Origin: Aricia agestis
Taxonomy: Eukaryota > Arthropoda > Insecta > Lepidoptera > Lycaenidae
Assembly (NCBI RefSeq): GCF_905147365.1
Contig: NC_056428.1
Span: forward strand, 29,480,001-29,544,000
Reading direction: 5' to 3'
DNA length: 64,000 bases
The translations under genes and the position numbers were made by a program. The notes under the pieces are model-generated. The model had not been told where the DNA came from and ran no database searches. It was given only the letters and a program-made list of their open reading frames with translations. Positions 13,601-21,800 of the stretch are shown here, one piece after another (the first letter of the stretch is position 1; every line of letters begins with the position of its first letter).

Positions 13601-16600
13601 ATGACTCTATCTATTAAAGAAAACCGCATCAAAATCCGTTGCGTACTTTTAAAGATTAAAGGGAACAAAGGGACACGAGGACAGAAAAAGCGATTTCGTT
13701 TTATAATATGTAGTGATGACGTCATTTGGTCGGGCTATTTCAATGTTTTCTCTAGGGCGGGCTTGACGTAACCCGATTAAATTACGTAGAAACTTGGTAC
13801 GCTATCTGTTTCTCGAAATAATTACTCTTGAGGCCTTTTTCTCCAGAATATTTTATTTTATATAAAATTGATTAATTTTCCGACCCAAATATCGACCAAT
13901 AGAATTGCACCATTCGACGTCACGTGGTACAACCTACATGGTATTATACTGATAATTTTTTGAAAATTTTCTCTGGTAGTTGCTATATATAAAAAACAAA
14001 TTCTAATTCTATTGGCCGACATTTGGGACGGAAAAATAATCCCCCGAATACCACACGAGCTTCAAAATTATCTGGCATTTCCCTCAAGGTTCCCTGCAAA
14101 CAAATAAAGTCGTCAAGTTTTTCAGGAAAAATCACTCGCGCTTCGCGCTCGTGATTTTTTAACCTGAAAAACTTGACTCCTTCATTTGTTTGCAACGAAC
14201 CTATCGGGAAATACCCGATAATTTTGAAGCTCTTGTGGTATTATAAGTGATAATCTTTTTTCTAGGTCTGCCTAGGGTTTGTGCAAAATCTAGACGAAAA
14301 TGGTGTCCCGCAGCGAGTCACTAATGATTACATCCTCAGTGGCCATTATGAAATAGACATAGCTGGTATAAGGTAGGTAAAAACTTTACGAACGCTAAAT
14401 AGAACCTCTCTATCGCGATCCTGATATCTCAAACTAAGCACAAGTTACAAATAATCATCAAAATTAATTCAGATTTAAAGAAAAAAATGTAAACTTAACC
14501 ATATTAATGTGCTATTGTATTCTTTATTGTCAGGTAAATACTTACGTATTTACGTAATAATAAAATTGCTAGCTTCACATCCGCCCTTAAAAAGCTTTAT
14601 TTTCGTTCAGATTAAAATGAAATGGAGTATACAATATACATGATACAGTATATGAACCTGACAGATAAGGGACCATCGTCCATAAAGCATGTCACCAAGG
14701 GGGGGACAAGTCTGACAAGGATGGGGAGGGGTGCTAGCAAAATTTATAATATTGGAGGTGGTTTTAATTTTTAAATGTAAAATTGTAAAGAACAGCGACC
14801 CTAATAGGCATAAAATAAATAAAATAAAATAAATAAATAAAAAATGTTTTATTTCTGAGTTTTCAATCAAATTTTTTCAGAATGTCTACCTGATGCCTAC
14901 CACCGGTTCGGGAACTACCCCGGCGAGAAGAACCGGCGTAAGAAACTCGCACGGGTCCCACTTTTTACCAAAAAAGTGAGAGAAAAATTGTTCTTTTTAA
15001 AATAAAGTTTACAATTTTGTAACTTAATATTATATACAATGTCAACATACATAATTGTAAGTCATAATATAATAATGTAGAAGTAGCCTTGCAAGAAGCC
15101 ATCCTACTACCAAGATGTGCCATCTTCTATGAAATCATTGATCTTATAATAAGCTTTGGCACACAAACGCTCTTTGACTACTTTTTTAAATTTATTGATG
15201 AAAAGATTTTGAACGTTTTCTGGGATAATACCTAAACTTGCAAGTACGTGGGTGGGGCCGCCAATTTTTGCTGATTTGGTAATATTTTTTCTCCGCCCTC
15301 GGTATTTTAAAAATTATTGTATTGGATTGTACGGATAGCAAAAATTTGCGGCCTCACTCACATATAAAATGTCGTATTTTGATGTACACCCAACGATGCA
15401 TCAAAAAACGACATTTTATATGTGAGTGAGGCCGCAAATTTTTGCTGATTCGGCACTGAATTATTGCTTTGGTAGCGTAGATACTTCTACTACACAGTGT
15501 TGCCAACACTGGATATGGCATACGCCATCAAAACTGTAGGAATGTTTTTGCATGCAAAATGTGTATCGAGAAAATATTGTCGTCCTTTTTGTCTTACAGT
15601 AATAGCATATACTACTTTCTCTTTCACTCATTTTACGCTTTCAATGCATATTTTACGTAATCAATGCATTAAACACGTCCGACTGTCACCGCGTCCTATG
15701 GCACACTGCTCGCAGATGAGTGAGCTCACTCATTTCGAGGATGACACATTTTCGCGCTGACGATTGTATGGAATGCCTTTTCTAAAGGTTATAATTCTAT
15801 GTGTACACCTATGAAACACAATATGCCAATCGATAGAGAAGATGTTTACCAACAATAAATATTCTTTGACAAAATGTCGTAAATGATATACTTTCTGAGT
15901 TACATATTTCAGTCAGAAAATGTAAAATAATTTTATTTCAGATAAGTATATAATATAATTATTATATACAACCTGAAATATTTAAGGCCATGTTTCTACC
16001 TGCAAGCAAACACGCGGAAGTCTTGCGTGAGTTTCTTGCAATATTGTTTACATTTCATACTAATTCCTGCAATTTATTTTTGCAATAAATGTCGTGTTTC
16101 TCTGCAATAAATGTCTGCAATAAAGCTCGCGGATGAATGCTATTACGAAACTAGACCGTATATCTGCGGTGACCCGCAGCGAGATCTGTCGCAAGTCCTC
16201 GCAAACATGTTTAGACTGCGTCTGTCTTGCAGGTGCTAACACGGCTTGTTATTTTCTCTGTCTATTGACGTAGGTATGTTTCATAGGTGTACACGAAAAT
16301 TAACTATAGGTATGCCACGCTCCATACAAAAAGGTTTGAACTGTTTAGTGACGTCACGACTAGGGATAAAAAAAATATAAAATACGAAAATAGGTAGAAA
16401 TACAAATTAGTTTTTTTTTTTTTTTGTATTGGGAAGTTGCGGATAGCTTTATGTCAATTGTATTCTTACAGGTATGCAGCCAAAGTGAATCTTCATTCAC
16501 CAAACTTACCGACCAAGTATCCAGACAAAGAGAGAGACGTGTATCAAGCTACAAGAAGACACCACGAAAATCAACAGTTCTTGGGCCGCCACTATCAACC

Positions 16601-16604
16601 ATAA
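4476..16604 (+). CDS. PDPR: Pyruvate dehydrogenase phosphatase regulatory subunit-like protein, C-terminal 522 residues (nine exons)
   Basis: Joined exons 4476-4668, 6235-6384, 7407-7564, 8660-8808, 9758-10055, 10892-11071, 12775-12975, 14266-14372 and 16472-16604 give one open frame ending at TAA 16602-16604; every junction is AG/GT and phases match. Visible residues 1-64 carry the end of the FAD-dependent oxidoreductase (DAO) fold (GISAAGGVAEATVDEIVDG, then DINRF and HNNKRFLRDR); 65-167 look like the FAO_M central domain; about 180-480 is the aminomethyltransferase (GCV_T) fold and its C-terminal barrel. In mammals PDPR is a mitochondrial flavoprotein that lowers the Mg2+ sensitivity of PDP1, the phosphatase that reactivates pyruvate dehydrogenase. 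Family members are about 870-880 aa, so roughly 350 N-terminal residues are missing and must lie left of the window; no exon for them was seen in 1-4475. Dimethylglycine and sarcosine dehydrogenases share this architecture; the choice of PDPR rests on remembered similarity, not on a search. Confidence 0.85.
4799..5076 (+). repeat. GCCCGCGACTTCGTCCGCG repeat, short copy
   Basis: It has the same head (AGCTGTTGCCCGCGACTTCG) and tail (CAGACAGACAGACAGAGATA ... ATTTATAATATTAGTAT) as 1681-2655 but lacks the duplicated middle. It lies in the first visible PDPR-like intron. Confidence 0.6.
5788..6090. mobile_element. MITE with TA target duplication in a PDPR-like intron
   Basis: Imperfect inverted arms of about 75 bp start TA-CGCTGGA (left) and end TCCAGCG-TA (right) and share TTTTTGTGCCTATTTGAAGC and GGAATCAGCGCCCCCAATG. 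The TA flanks suggest the Tc1/mariner superfamily. Confidence 0.65.
6235..6384 (+). CDS. PDPR: PDPR-like exon b
   Basis: The acceptor is TTGTCCAG and the donor GTGAGT. It encodes HYGMPYPFYEFETGRNLRLS and continues to GYERPTWFE, typical of the junction between the oxidoreductase and middle domains of the PDPR/sarcosine dehydrogenase group. It enters and leaves in phase 1. A MITE at 5788-6090 ends 144 bases before this exon. Confidence 0.85.
   Translation: MCITGCRIRSTSSRLVATCVCPPSTRRSATMVRCSDRLWDTRGPRGLKL
7407..7564 (+). CDS. PDPR: PDPR-like exon c
   Basis: The acceptor is CTTTTCAG and the donor GTAGTA. It encodes HTKTFGKPHWFETVQREYWS and then REAVGLADYSSFTKIDIQ, a classic entry into the T-protein fold (the 'VGLADYSSFTK' element shared with sarcosine dehydrogenase). 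It ends in phase 0. Confidence 0.88.
7966..8537. mobile_element. 572-bp inverted-repeat element in a PDPR-like intron
   Basis: Arms of about 95 bp: left CAGTGTGATAAAAACCTCGA ... ATTAGAGTAAAACTCCGAGA; right is its inverse, ending TATCACACTG. The centre is AT-rich and non-coding. No clear target duplication. Three CCTAGGT-type motifs sit at the left shoulder (8067-8105). Confidence 0.65.
8660..8808 (+). CDS. PDPR: PDPR-like exon d
   Basis: The acceptor is TTTGACAG and the donor GTAAGT at 8809. It encodes VVDLLQYLCSNDVDVPIGSI, then HTGMQNERGGYENDCSLAR, the N-terminal part of the GCV_T fold. It ends with two bases of a split histidine codon completed by exon e. An inverted-repeat element (7966-8537) occupies most of the preceding intron. 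Confidence 0.88.
9283..9640 (+). mobile_element. tRNA-headed SINE
   Basis: The head has an A box (TGGTCTAGTGG) and a B box (GGTTCGATTCC) at the expected spacing. The body that follows (TGATCACCTGATTGTC, GTAAGATGATGCATGCGTCG, TGCGCACACACTTGGGC) is not tRNA, and the tail is ATTATTATTAT. The acceptor-like ends do not make a proper cloverleaf, so this is a SINE and not a tRNA gene. It lies in the intron before PDPR-like exon e. Confidence 0.7.
9758..10055 (+). CDS. PDPR: PDPR-like exon e
   Basis: The acceptor is TTATTTCAG and the donor GTAAGC. It encodes the GCV_T core, including YMMIAPTIQQTRCQVWLRKH, SMYTAICILGPFTRNLLSEL and MNLTHTGELGYVLYIPNE. The last block matches the conserved 'THTGELGYvLYiP' of this family. 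Confidence 0.9.
10074..10292. mobile_element. MITE of the TACAGGGTGTAACAAAA family (degenerate)
   Basis: Left TACAGGTTGTAACAAAACAA and right GGTACACCCTGTA, with the internal TTTACTGTGAAAGAAGCAGC. Better copies lie at 23970-24201, 42254-42535 and 54963-55193. Confidence 0.6.
10892..11071 (+). CDS. PDPR: PDPR-like exon f
   Basis: The acceptor is TTTTTTAG and the donor GTGAGT. It encodes YGIKHVGYYATRSLRVEKFF, then AFWGQDLDTMTTPLECGRTW, the 'G.RA...LRiEK....WG.dl....TP.EaG' signature region of aminomethyltransferase-like domains. Phase 0 at both ends. Confidence 0.9.
11189..11290 (+). mobile_element. Half copy of the GCCTGTTTCACCACTT MITE
   Basis: AGAGCCTGTTTCACCACTTA, then GCTATCCACAACTTATC, match the left half of the complete element at 50998-51139. 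The right half is missing. Confidence 0.55.
11395..12640. repeat. Cluster of GACACGGGAGCCGTGTC palindromes with a tandem duplication
   Basis: The short palindrome ATGACACGGGAGTCGTGTCAT (or close variants) occurs near 11405, 11450, 11690 and 12570. A flanking block starting GATTGTATCTCCCTCAAATT is present at about 11481 and again at about 11711, so roughly 230 bp has been tandemly duplicated. All within the intron between PDPR-like exons f and g. Confidence 0.5.
12055..12235 (-). repeat. Fragment of the ATCAGATCACCACTTTTGTGAA repeat family
   Basis: CATCAGATCACCACTTTTGT and ATGGAGTAATCGTTG-like blocks match the copies at 17668-18550, 19096-19415, 38642-39557 and 45584-46372. Confidence 0.5.
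12775..12975 (+). CDS. PDPR: PDPR-like exon g
   Basis: The acceptor is TTCCACAG and the donor GTAAGA. It encodes KDIPFIGRDALLRQREEGIR, then the GCV_T C-terminal barrel with GGEPIYRDGNYCGQTTTTSY and GFTFKKQ. Phase 0 at both ends. Confidence 0.9.
13876..14040. repeat. Fold-back sequence in PDPR-like intron
   Basis: TTTTCCGACCCAAATATCG (13876 on) is inverted as ATTTGGGACGGAAAA at about 14020-14036, each with an AATAGAATT / AATTCTATT shoulder. It directly abuts the next fold-back element. Confidence 0.5.
14048..14241. mobile_element. Fold-back MITE ending 24 bases before PDPR-like exon h
   Basis: Left ATACCACACGAGCTTCAAAA and right TTTTGAAGCTCTTGTGGTAT are inverted. Inside is a second palindrome, ATCACTCGCGCTTCGCGCTC flanked by GTCAAGTTTTTCAGG / CCTGAAAAACTTGAC. 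Confidence 0.6.
14266..14372 (+). CDS. PDPR: PDPR-like exon h
   Basis: The acceptor is TTTTTTCTAG and the donor GTAGGT. It encodes VCLGFVQNLDENGVPQRVTN and ends at the split arginine codon of AGIR. A fold-back element ends at about 14241, only 24 bases upstream of the exon, so the polypyrimidine tract is squeezed between the two. Confidence 0.88.
14800..15240 (-). pseudogene. 3' end of a LINE (C-terminus of ORF2 plus 3' UTR), minus strand
   Basis: The reverse complement of 15240-15095 reads LGIIPENVQNLFINKF, then VVKERLCAKAYYKINDFIED and TSW before a stop, the form of the C-terminus of Jockey-type ORF2 proteins. The following UTR has CTTACGCCGGTTCTTCTCGC and a terminal TTTATTTA-type run at about 14815-14850. 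A related UTR block (GAGAAGAACGAGCGTAAGAA) is at about 61790-61825. Only the last 50 codons remain. Confidence 0.6.
15337..15450. mobile_element. Near-perfect palindrome with 48-bp arms
   Basis: AGCAAAAATTTGCGGCCTCA...GTCGTATTTTGATG is inverted as CATCAAAAAACGACAT...TGAGGCCGCAAATTTTTGCT, with a spacer of about 15 bp. It is in the last PDPR-like intron. Confidence 0.65.
15451..16471. other. Rest of the last PDPR-like intron
   Basis: No repeat end is recognised except short TGCAATAAATGTC repeats at 16080-16125 and a poly-T run at 16410-16425. The frames open here are not supported by splice or codon evidence. Confidence 0.3.
16472..16604 (+). CDS. PDPR: PDPR-like terminal exon i
   Basis: The acceptor is TTCTTACAG. 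It encodes YAAKVNLHSPNLPTKYPDKE and ends in FLGRHYQP followed by TAA. No canonical AATAAA follows closely; TATAAA at 16668-16673 is the nearest variant poly(A) signal. Confidence 0.88.
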
Positions 16605-16742
16605 AAACAGTTAATTTACAATGTGCCCCAAAAGGAGCTGTTGTTGAAAGGCAGATTTTTTTATTGGTATAAATTATCTTTTTCATTGTACCAGTCAAAG
16701 ACAGCAACAGCAACATGATTTGCCTTAAACATGGTGTAAGGC

Positions 16743-16803
16743 TGCCTTCACATTAAGTCGCGAGTAGTGCGGCAGCTGCGCGACTCAATGTGAAGACAGC
16801 CTA
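16743..16803. mobile_element. Small palindrome AGGCTGCCTTCACATT
   Basis: AGGCTGCCTTCACATTAAGT is inverted as CAATGTGAAGACAGCCT with GCGCGACT at the centre. It is probably the remnant of a MITE, just beyond the PDPR-like 3' end. Confidence 0.5.
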
Positions 16804-16879
16804 AATATTTCATATTACCTAATAAGCGCGGATTCGACCAAACTAGAGTAAAATTTTACTCGAGTATAACTGTTTCATA

Positions 16880-17015
16880 ATCTAATGCTAAGTACTCATA
16901 TACGGCTTTGCTCGATCGAGCAATCACGTAGAGTAAAACCCATGGCTTCGTCTTTCGTCCACACATTCAGCATTGCTCGATAGTTTTACTCCAAATCGAA
17001 GGAAATTAGAGTACG
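16880..17015. mobile_element. TGCTAAGTACTCATA-type MITE (relative of 25347-25592)
   Basis: TGCTAAGTACTCATATACGG and TGCTCGATAGTTTTACTCC correspond to the left part of the element at 25347-25592; the 22-bp tandem repeat of that copy is absent here. Confidence 0.5.
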
Positions 17016-17665
17016 CTGATTTGGGTTTTTCCTAATTCTAATCTAAGAATAAAGTAATTACACGGGAGTAAATATTTACACGTGCCGACTGGACGTCAAA
17101 AAAGAGTTCTGCTGTCATGTATCACAGGTCTCTTTTTACTACGCAGTGTTACTGATAGTGACATCTCGCTTGCTGGCCTTTGTTTTTCTATTCCGCTAGG
17201 TATATATTAACTTTATGGTATAAATACGACAGCTGAAGTCAATCATGTGGGCTTCGGCCTGACCGGGCATAACACCTCGCTCGGTCAAATGAACATCGAT
17301 TGCTGCCGCCATGCATATATCCCCACAATTGGATATCAAAACAAAAGATTTTTATAGTACTGCACTGGTCAGTGTACTGTTTGCAGTTGATTAGGAATAC
17401 GCCCGCATAAGTAGGTAATTCCATATTTTAGGTTGGGTTGCACCAAAAGCGTGGTTAAAGTTAAAGTTAAGGTTATAGTTAAATATGACGTCCTTTAGCT
17501 TTAACTTTAACCGGAGAAATTCACAGATGTCTGTTGCGTTTATTTTTTTTATTGAAGCTACAGGTAACGGGATTGAGGGTATAAAAAATTTAATTATCCG
17601 TAAAAATCGACAGGAAAAATATAAAACAGTAAAACATAGTAAATTTTCAGATATATATACCTACT

Positions 17666-18555
17666 AGATGTCCCGTGCGGCTTCGCCCGCGTAAATTAGG
17701 AATTTTACGGAAACCGTACATTTTCCCATAAAAAATAGCTTATGTCCCTACTCTCTTCACGTGGTCTACTCTATATCTGTGCCAAATATTGCCATAAAAA
17801 ATTGCTCCAGTAGTTAGTGAGATAAACCCTTTCTAATATTTCCCCCGTTTTCCCCCCATTTTCCTGAGTTTCCTTGGTTGTGTCAGTCTTAGCGCGAATC
17901 ATCACGATAAATAAGCTATCTAACACTGAAATAAGTTTTTAAATCGGACCTATAGTTCCTGAGGTTAGCGCGTTCAAGCAAACATACTCTTCAGGTTTAT
18001 AATTAGATTTTTTTCTAAATTATCGCTTGACAAACTCGAGTCTCGATCTAAAAGACTATGAAAAGTACCAATAACACATAATAGGCTCATAATCGACGAC
18101 GCATAGTGTAATATGGTAGTGATGATGATGACGATGAATGTAATTTGCATAGTAGCATAATATGCTTTCCGTTCTTAAAACAACGCCGAAACTCCCAAAC
18201 TTGTATCTATAAAGAATCAGGACTTCTCTCAGCACCTTCCGAACCACGGTATACCAGGTATACCTCGGTGCAAAATCTTACTTGTTGGTAGCATATGCTT
18301 AGTCCCAATTTCACCAACGACTGTTAAAGTTAATGCTCGAATTAGTATCACGTTACCCCTTTCGTTTTTCATGCGAATGAAAGAGAAGACATGATATTTT
18401 AACAAGCTGTTAACACTAACAGACATTGGTGAAATTGGGCCTTAGAATACTTCTCACGAAACCGAAGTCACCACACATTTCCCTATAAAATTTGAGGAGT
18501 TCCCTCGATTACTTATGGATCCTTCATCAGATCACCACTTTTGTGAATATACAAT
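17666..18555 (+). repeat. CTAGATGTCCCGCGCGGCTTCGCCCGCG repeat, long form
   Basis: It begins CTAGATGTCCCGTGCGGCTT and runs through TCGCTTGACAAACTCGAGTC, a run of GAT trinucleotides, ACCACGGTATACCAGGTAT and GATCACCACTTTTGTGAAT. The inverse of the same order is at 38642-39557 and 45584-46372. It carries an inserted 140-bp MITE at 18302-18441. Probably a non-autonomous retroelement; its class is unresolved. Confidence 0.6.
18302..18441. mobile_element. 140-bp PIF/Harbinger-like MITE with TTA duplications
   Basis: The ends GTCCCAATTTCACCAACG and CATTGGTGAAATTGGGCC are inverted. TTA flanks both sides (18299-18301 and 18442-18444). The unoccupied site is legible in the repeat copies near 39005 and 45820, which read straight through GCATATGCTTAGAATACTTC (reverse strand). 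Other copies of the family: 40558-40704; distant relatives of the ends at 46451-47499. Confidence 0.8.
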
Positions 18556-18728
18556 TTCGAGGAAATTGATTCCTAAGCAGTTGACAGACCAACGTCATTA
18601 GGTCGGATCATGTCAATTCTCAATATTAATTGTGAATTGTGATCAGTCGTGAGTCGGCTGGGTTTGACGTAACGCGACCAATCTACGTAGGTCCCCCATC
18701 TGCCTAGGAATCAACTTCTCTGATAGTA
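18555..18728. mobile_element. MITE of the GAAGTTGATTCCTAGGCAGAT family
   Basis: Left ATTGATTCCTAAGCAGTTGA and right CATCTGCCTAGGAATCAACT are inverted. A sister copy is at 25746-25918; broken copies at 43021-43110, 44445-45110 and 49410-49535. Confidence 0.6.
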
Positions 18729-19095
18729 CATATTAAACTGGTGGTTTATAATGAATAAAATTATGGTTGAACCGATAAGAGTCAATTATTTATGAAATAA
18801 TATTATTTCATGTTGAAGCGCATTTTTCAGTATTGTTTTTTAACTTGGTTAAAGTTAATATTTTTTCGGTTTTTGTTATTTTGTATCACAATCTAATTGC
18901 AATATATAAAAGACAAATAATAAAATTATTATCTGCAACAACATCATAATAATATATTTAATTGTATGTTTTACAAGTTTCCATCATAAGTCATTGTATT
19001 GAAAAAGATACAAGAATGTAATTAATAAAATTTATTCAAAAAAAGTTAAGTAATTTTATTTATTCTGAAGTCATACAAACCTTTGTTATTAAGAT
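18729..19095. other. Gene-free AT-rich stretch
   Basis: Simple AT-rich sequence with short ATAATAATAT runs. Nothing is recognised. Confidence 0.3.
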
Positions 19096-19415
19096 GCGCT
19101 TCTCTCAGCACCTTCCGAACCACGGTATACCAGGTATACTTCGGTGCAAAATCTAACTTTTTTGTAGCATATGCTTAGAATACTTAGAATACTTCTCACG
19201 AAACCGAAGTCACCACATTACACTTTATAGGAAAACTCCTATAAATTTTTAGGAAAACTCCTATAAATTTTGAGGAGCTCCCTCGATTACTTTAGATCCT
19301 TCATCAGATCACCACTTTTGTGAATATAATACCAAATTGAGATGATACCCTATATACCAAAAGAAAAATTTTGAAAATTCGTTAACAAACGGTGGAGTAA
19401 TCGTTGGACATAAAA
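19096..19415 (+). repeat. Fragment of the GGTATACCAGGTATAC repeat family
   Basis: ACCTTCCGAACCACGGTATA through ATCAGATCACCACTTTTGTG matches the middle of 17666-18555. A short ACTCCTATAAATTTT-type block is duplicated at about 19228-19275. Confidence 0.6.
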
Positions 19416-20003
19416 AAATCGGCCAAGTGCGAGTTGGTCTCGCCCATGAAGGGTTCCGCAGCAACAATAAGGTTTATTTGTTATGAAATTAAAAGGTTTT
19501 TGATTTATTTTTATGTTTCAGTTGATTTAATGAAAGTTAATTTAAAGTTTACCATTTATGACGTATAAAAAAAAACTACCAGCTAGATCTCGTTCAAACC
19601 AATTTTCGTTAGTAGTTTTTATAGTAATGTATATCATATATTTTTTTTAGATTTATCATGCCCCTACTTTAGAAGTTAGAGGGGTGGGATACACATTTTA
19701 CCACTTTGGAGTTTTGGAGGAGAGTCTCTCTCGCAAACTATTCAGGTTAGAAAAAAATTATATTAGTAACTTCAATATGATTTTTGAAGACCTATCCATA
19801 GATATCCCACACACATAGGTTAGATGAAAAAAAAATCTTAATGCGGTTCACAGACTACACCTACTTACCAAGTTTCAATAGTATAGCTCTTATAGTTTCG
19901 GAGAAAAGTGGCTGTGACATACGGACGGACAGACAGGCAGACATGACGAATCTATAAGGGTTCCGTTTTTTGCCATTTGACTACGGAACCCTAAAAACGA
20001 ACA
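19414..20003 (+). repeat. GGCCAAGTGCGAG...ACGGAACCCTAAAAA repeat
   Basis: Head CGGCCAAGTGCGAGTTGGTC and tail GACTACGGAACCCTAAAAA. It includes GACGGACAGACAGGCAGACA. It is followed at 20004-20180 by the tail of the long CTAGATGTCCCGC repeat (GTTTTTGCGTGAAAGAGTTA ... CATAATATTAGTAGGAAG), so the two are nested. Confidence 0.6.
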
Positions 20004-20312
20004 TAACACCTACCCCATTTTGAAAGTCGGTTAAAATTGTAGCCTATGTGTTATTCTGATGTATAAGCTATATTATTGTAAAGTTTCATTAAAATCCGTT
20101 CAGTAGTTTTTGCGTGAAAGAGTTACAAACATCCATACATCCACACATCCAAACAAGCTTTCGCCTTCATAATATTAGTAGGAAGTAGGATGTTTAAGGG
20201 CTCCACGAAGTGAAAAATTTTTATGAAAATTATTTCAATATTTTTTTATGTACAATCAGGACGGAAGTTCAAAAAAATTTCGTTAGTTAACATTTGTCTA
20301 ATTTGTTGGAAA

Positions 20313-20377
20313 AACGGGAGCAAATTCTTTAAAGTGTTCGGAATATTCCGAACACTTTAAAGAATTTGCTTCCGTTG
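20313..20377. repeat. Palindrome around GAATATTC
   Basis: GGAGCAAATTCTTTAAAGTG TTCGGAATATTCCGAA is followed directly by its inverse, CACTTTAAAGAATTTGCTTCC. The arms of about 30 bp have almost no spacer. Flanked by TAAAACGTTTTTAATATTAA-type AT-rich DNA. Confidence 0.55.
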
Positions 20378-20574
20378 AAAATTTAACTTAAAGTTAAAAC
20401 GTTTTTAATATTAATTTAAAAAATTTAAAAACTTATGGTGTAACCACGGACGTAAAAAAAGGGTGTAACCATAAGTTTAAAAAAAAATTAAATTAATATT
20501 TACAATATTTCGCGGTCCTAAATTCGACCTTTCGCGGTCTGCAAACGGACGGCAACGTCGCGCGCGGCAAATTA

Positions 20575-20722
20575 CCGGTTAATTTTCAATACCAAAACCG
20601 AAATTAAAGAAAAACCGGTATTCTGGTTTATACCGGTAAAGTGCAACCTTTGACCGAAATCGATTTTGGTTTGGGGTCAATGACCGAAACCGGTTTTGTT
20701 CTGCAACCGGTTTCCGAGCCCT
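20575..20722 (-). mobile_element. Decayed hAT-like element with ACCGGTT repeats
   Basis: It ends AACCGGTTTCCGAGCCCTG; read in reverse this is the hAT-like start CAGGGCTCGGAAACCGG. ACCGGT occurs repeatedly. The other end is not clear. Confidence 0.4.
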
Positions 20723-20988
20723 GGTTTTATCAACGCTATCCAGTATAATTTTGCTGGAACGAGATGCTCGCGGCATGGTACTAATTTAGCACCGTACAAA
20801 ATACAAATCCAACAGAGGTGATTTTATTTCGATAATTGTTATGAAAAAGAAATATTTGGCTGGTGTTCGGATACATCAAACTGTTCTCCTACGGAATTTA
20901 AAAGGTATCTAAATATAAAATTAAACATATAATAAATATTTTTGGTACGTTTGTTTAAATATTAGCAATATAATTGTAATTTGGCGAT

Positions 20989-21180
20989 ATGACACACAAC
21001 GATATCAAATGCCTTCACATTGGTCGTAACGTGGCCCTGGGGGTCACATTACATGTAAGAGTGTTTCATGACGCAGTAGACGTAACCACGATGGAGAAGG
21101 CGCTGGTGGGAATGCCGTTTGACGCCAGAGAGACGCTGCAATATCCAGCAGTGGCTCTGAAACTGACGAAGACGCCGTAA
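20989..21180 (+). CDS. Unrecognised 63-codon open frame with gene-like codon use
   Basis: The frame ATG 20989 to TAA 21178-21180 contains HIGRNVALGVTLHVRVFHDA and EKALVGMPFDARETLQYPAV. It is GC-richer than its surroundings, its third positions look coding-like, and no repeat family in the window covers it. I do not recognise it. It may be a relic exon or part of an unknown transposase. No clear splice sites frame it. Low confidence as a gene. Confidence 0.25.
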   Translation: MTHNDIKCLHIGRNVALGVTLHVRVFHDAVDVTTMEKALVGMPFDARETLQYPAVALKLTKTP

Positions 21181-21474
21181 ATACTAATTATGACGATTCA
21201 TATACTTACAAACATTATGGTTCCTGAAAACGCGGACGTGCCGTGTAGGTATGTTCTGCGATGAGGCCCGGATCTAAGTTTTAAAAAGGGGGGAGCAGAA
21301 TCCCAATTTGCCGCCCTCCAAGCAAAAATGTGCGTTTTCACTGCAGAACGAGTTCTACGGAACGTTTGTAGAATTGAAGCGGCGGTGGTGAGAAGTCACG
21401 CCGAGGTCCCTGGCGACCTCAGAGGCGACTTCTCACCTGGCGAGGGGCGCTTCCAAGTCTTTTAACAACAGATA

Positions 21475-21800
21475 GAAGTAATTGCTGGAATTAATCAACA
21501 GAAGGGGTGTGGTTTTTCACCATAATAACGCTAGACCTCACACATCTTTAGCCACTCAGCAAAAATTACGGGAGTGTGGCTGGGACTTGGGAAGTGTTAA
21601 TGCAACCGCCGTATACCGCAGACATCACAAGAGGACTGCCAAAACAACTTTACGCAGTTTTTTCATTAGAAGCCCCAAAATTTTTATAGCAAAGGGATCA
21701 TGTCCCTACCAACAAGATGGCAAAAAGTTATCGAACACAAAATTGAATTTCTATAGCAAATCCTTTATCGTCGTATCGTTGAAGTTGCATATTATCCATG
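21475..21800 (+). pseudogene. Mariner transposase C-terminal remnant
   Basis: ELINRRGVVFHHNNARPHTS and LATQQKLRECGWDL are the hallmark mariner block around the second catalytic Asp; the HDN of active elements reads HNN here. After a deletion and a frame change it resumes with TTLRSFF and MSLPTRWQKVIEH, the mariner C-terminus. The third catalytic Asp region is gone. A hAT element follows at 21801. Confidence 0.8.
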
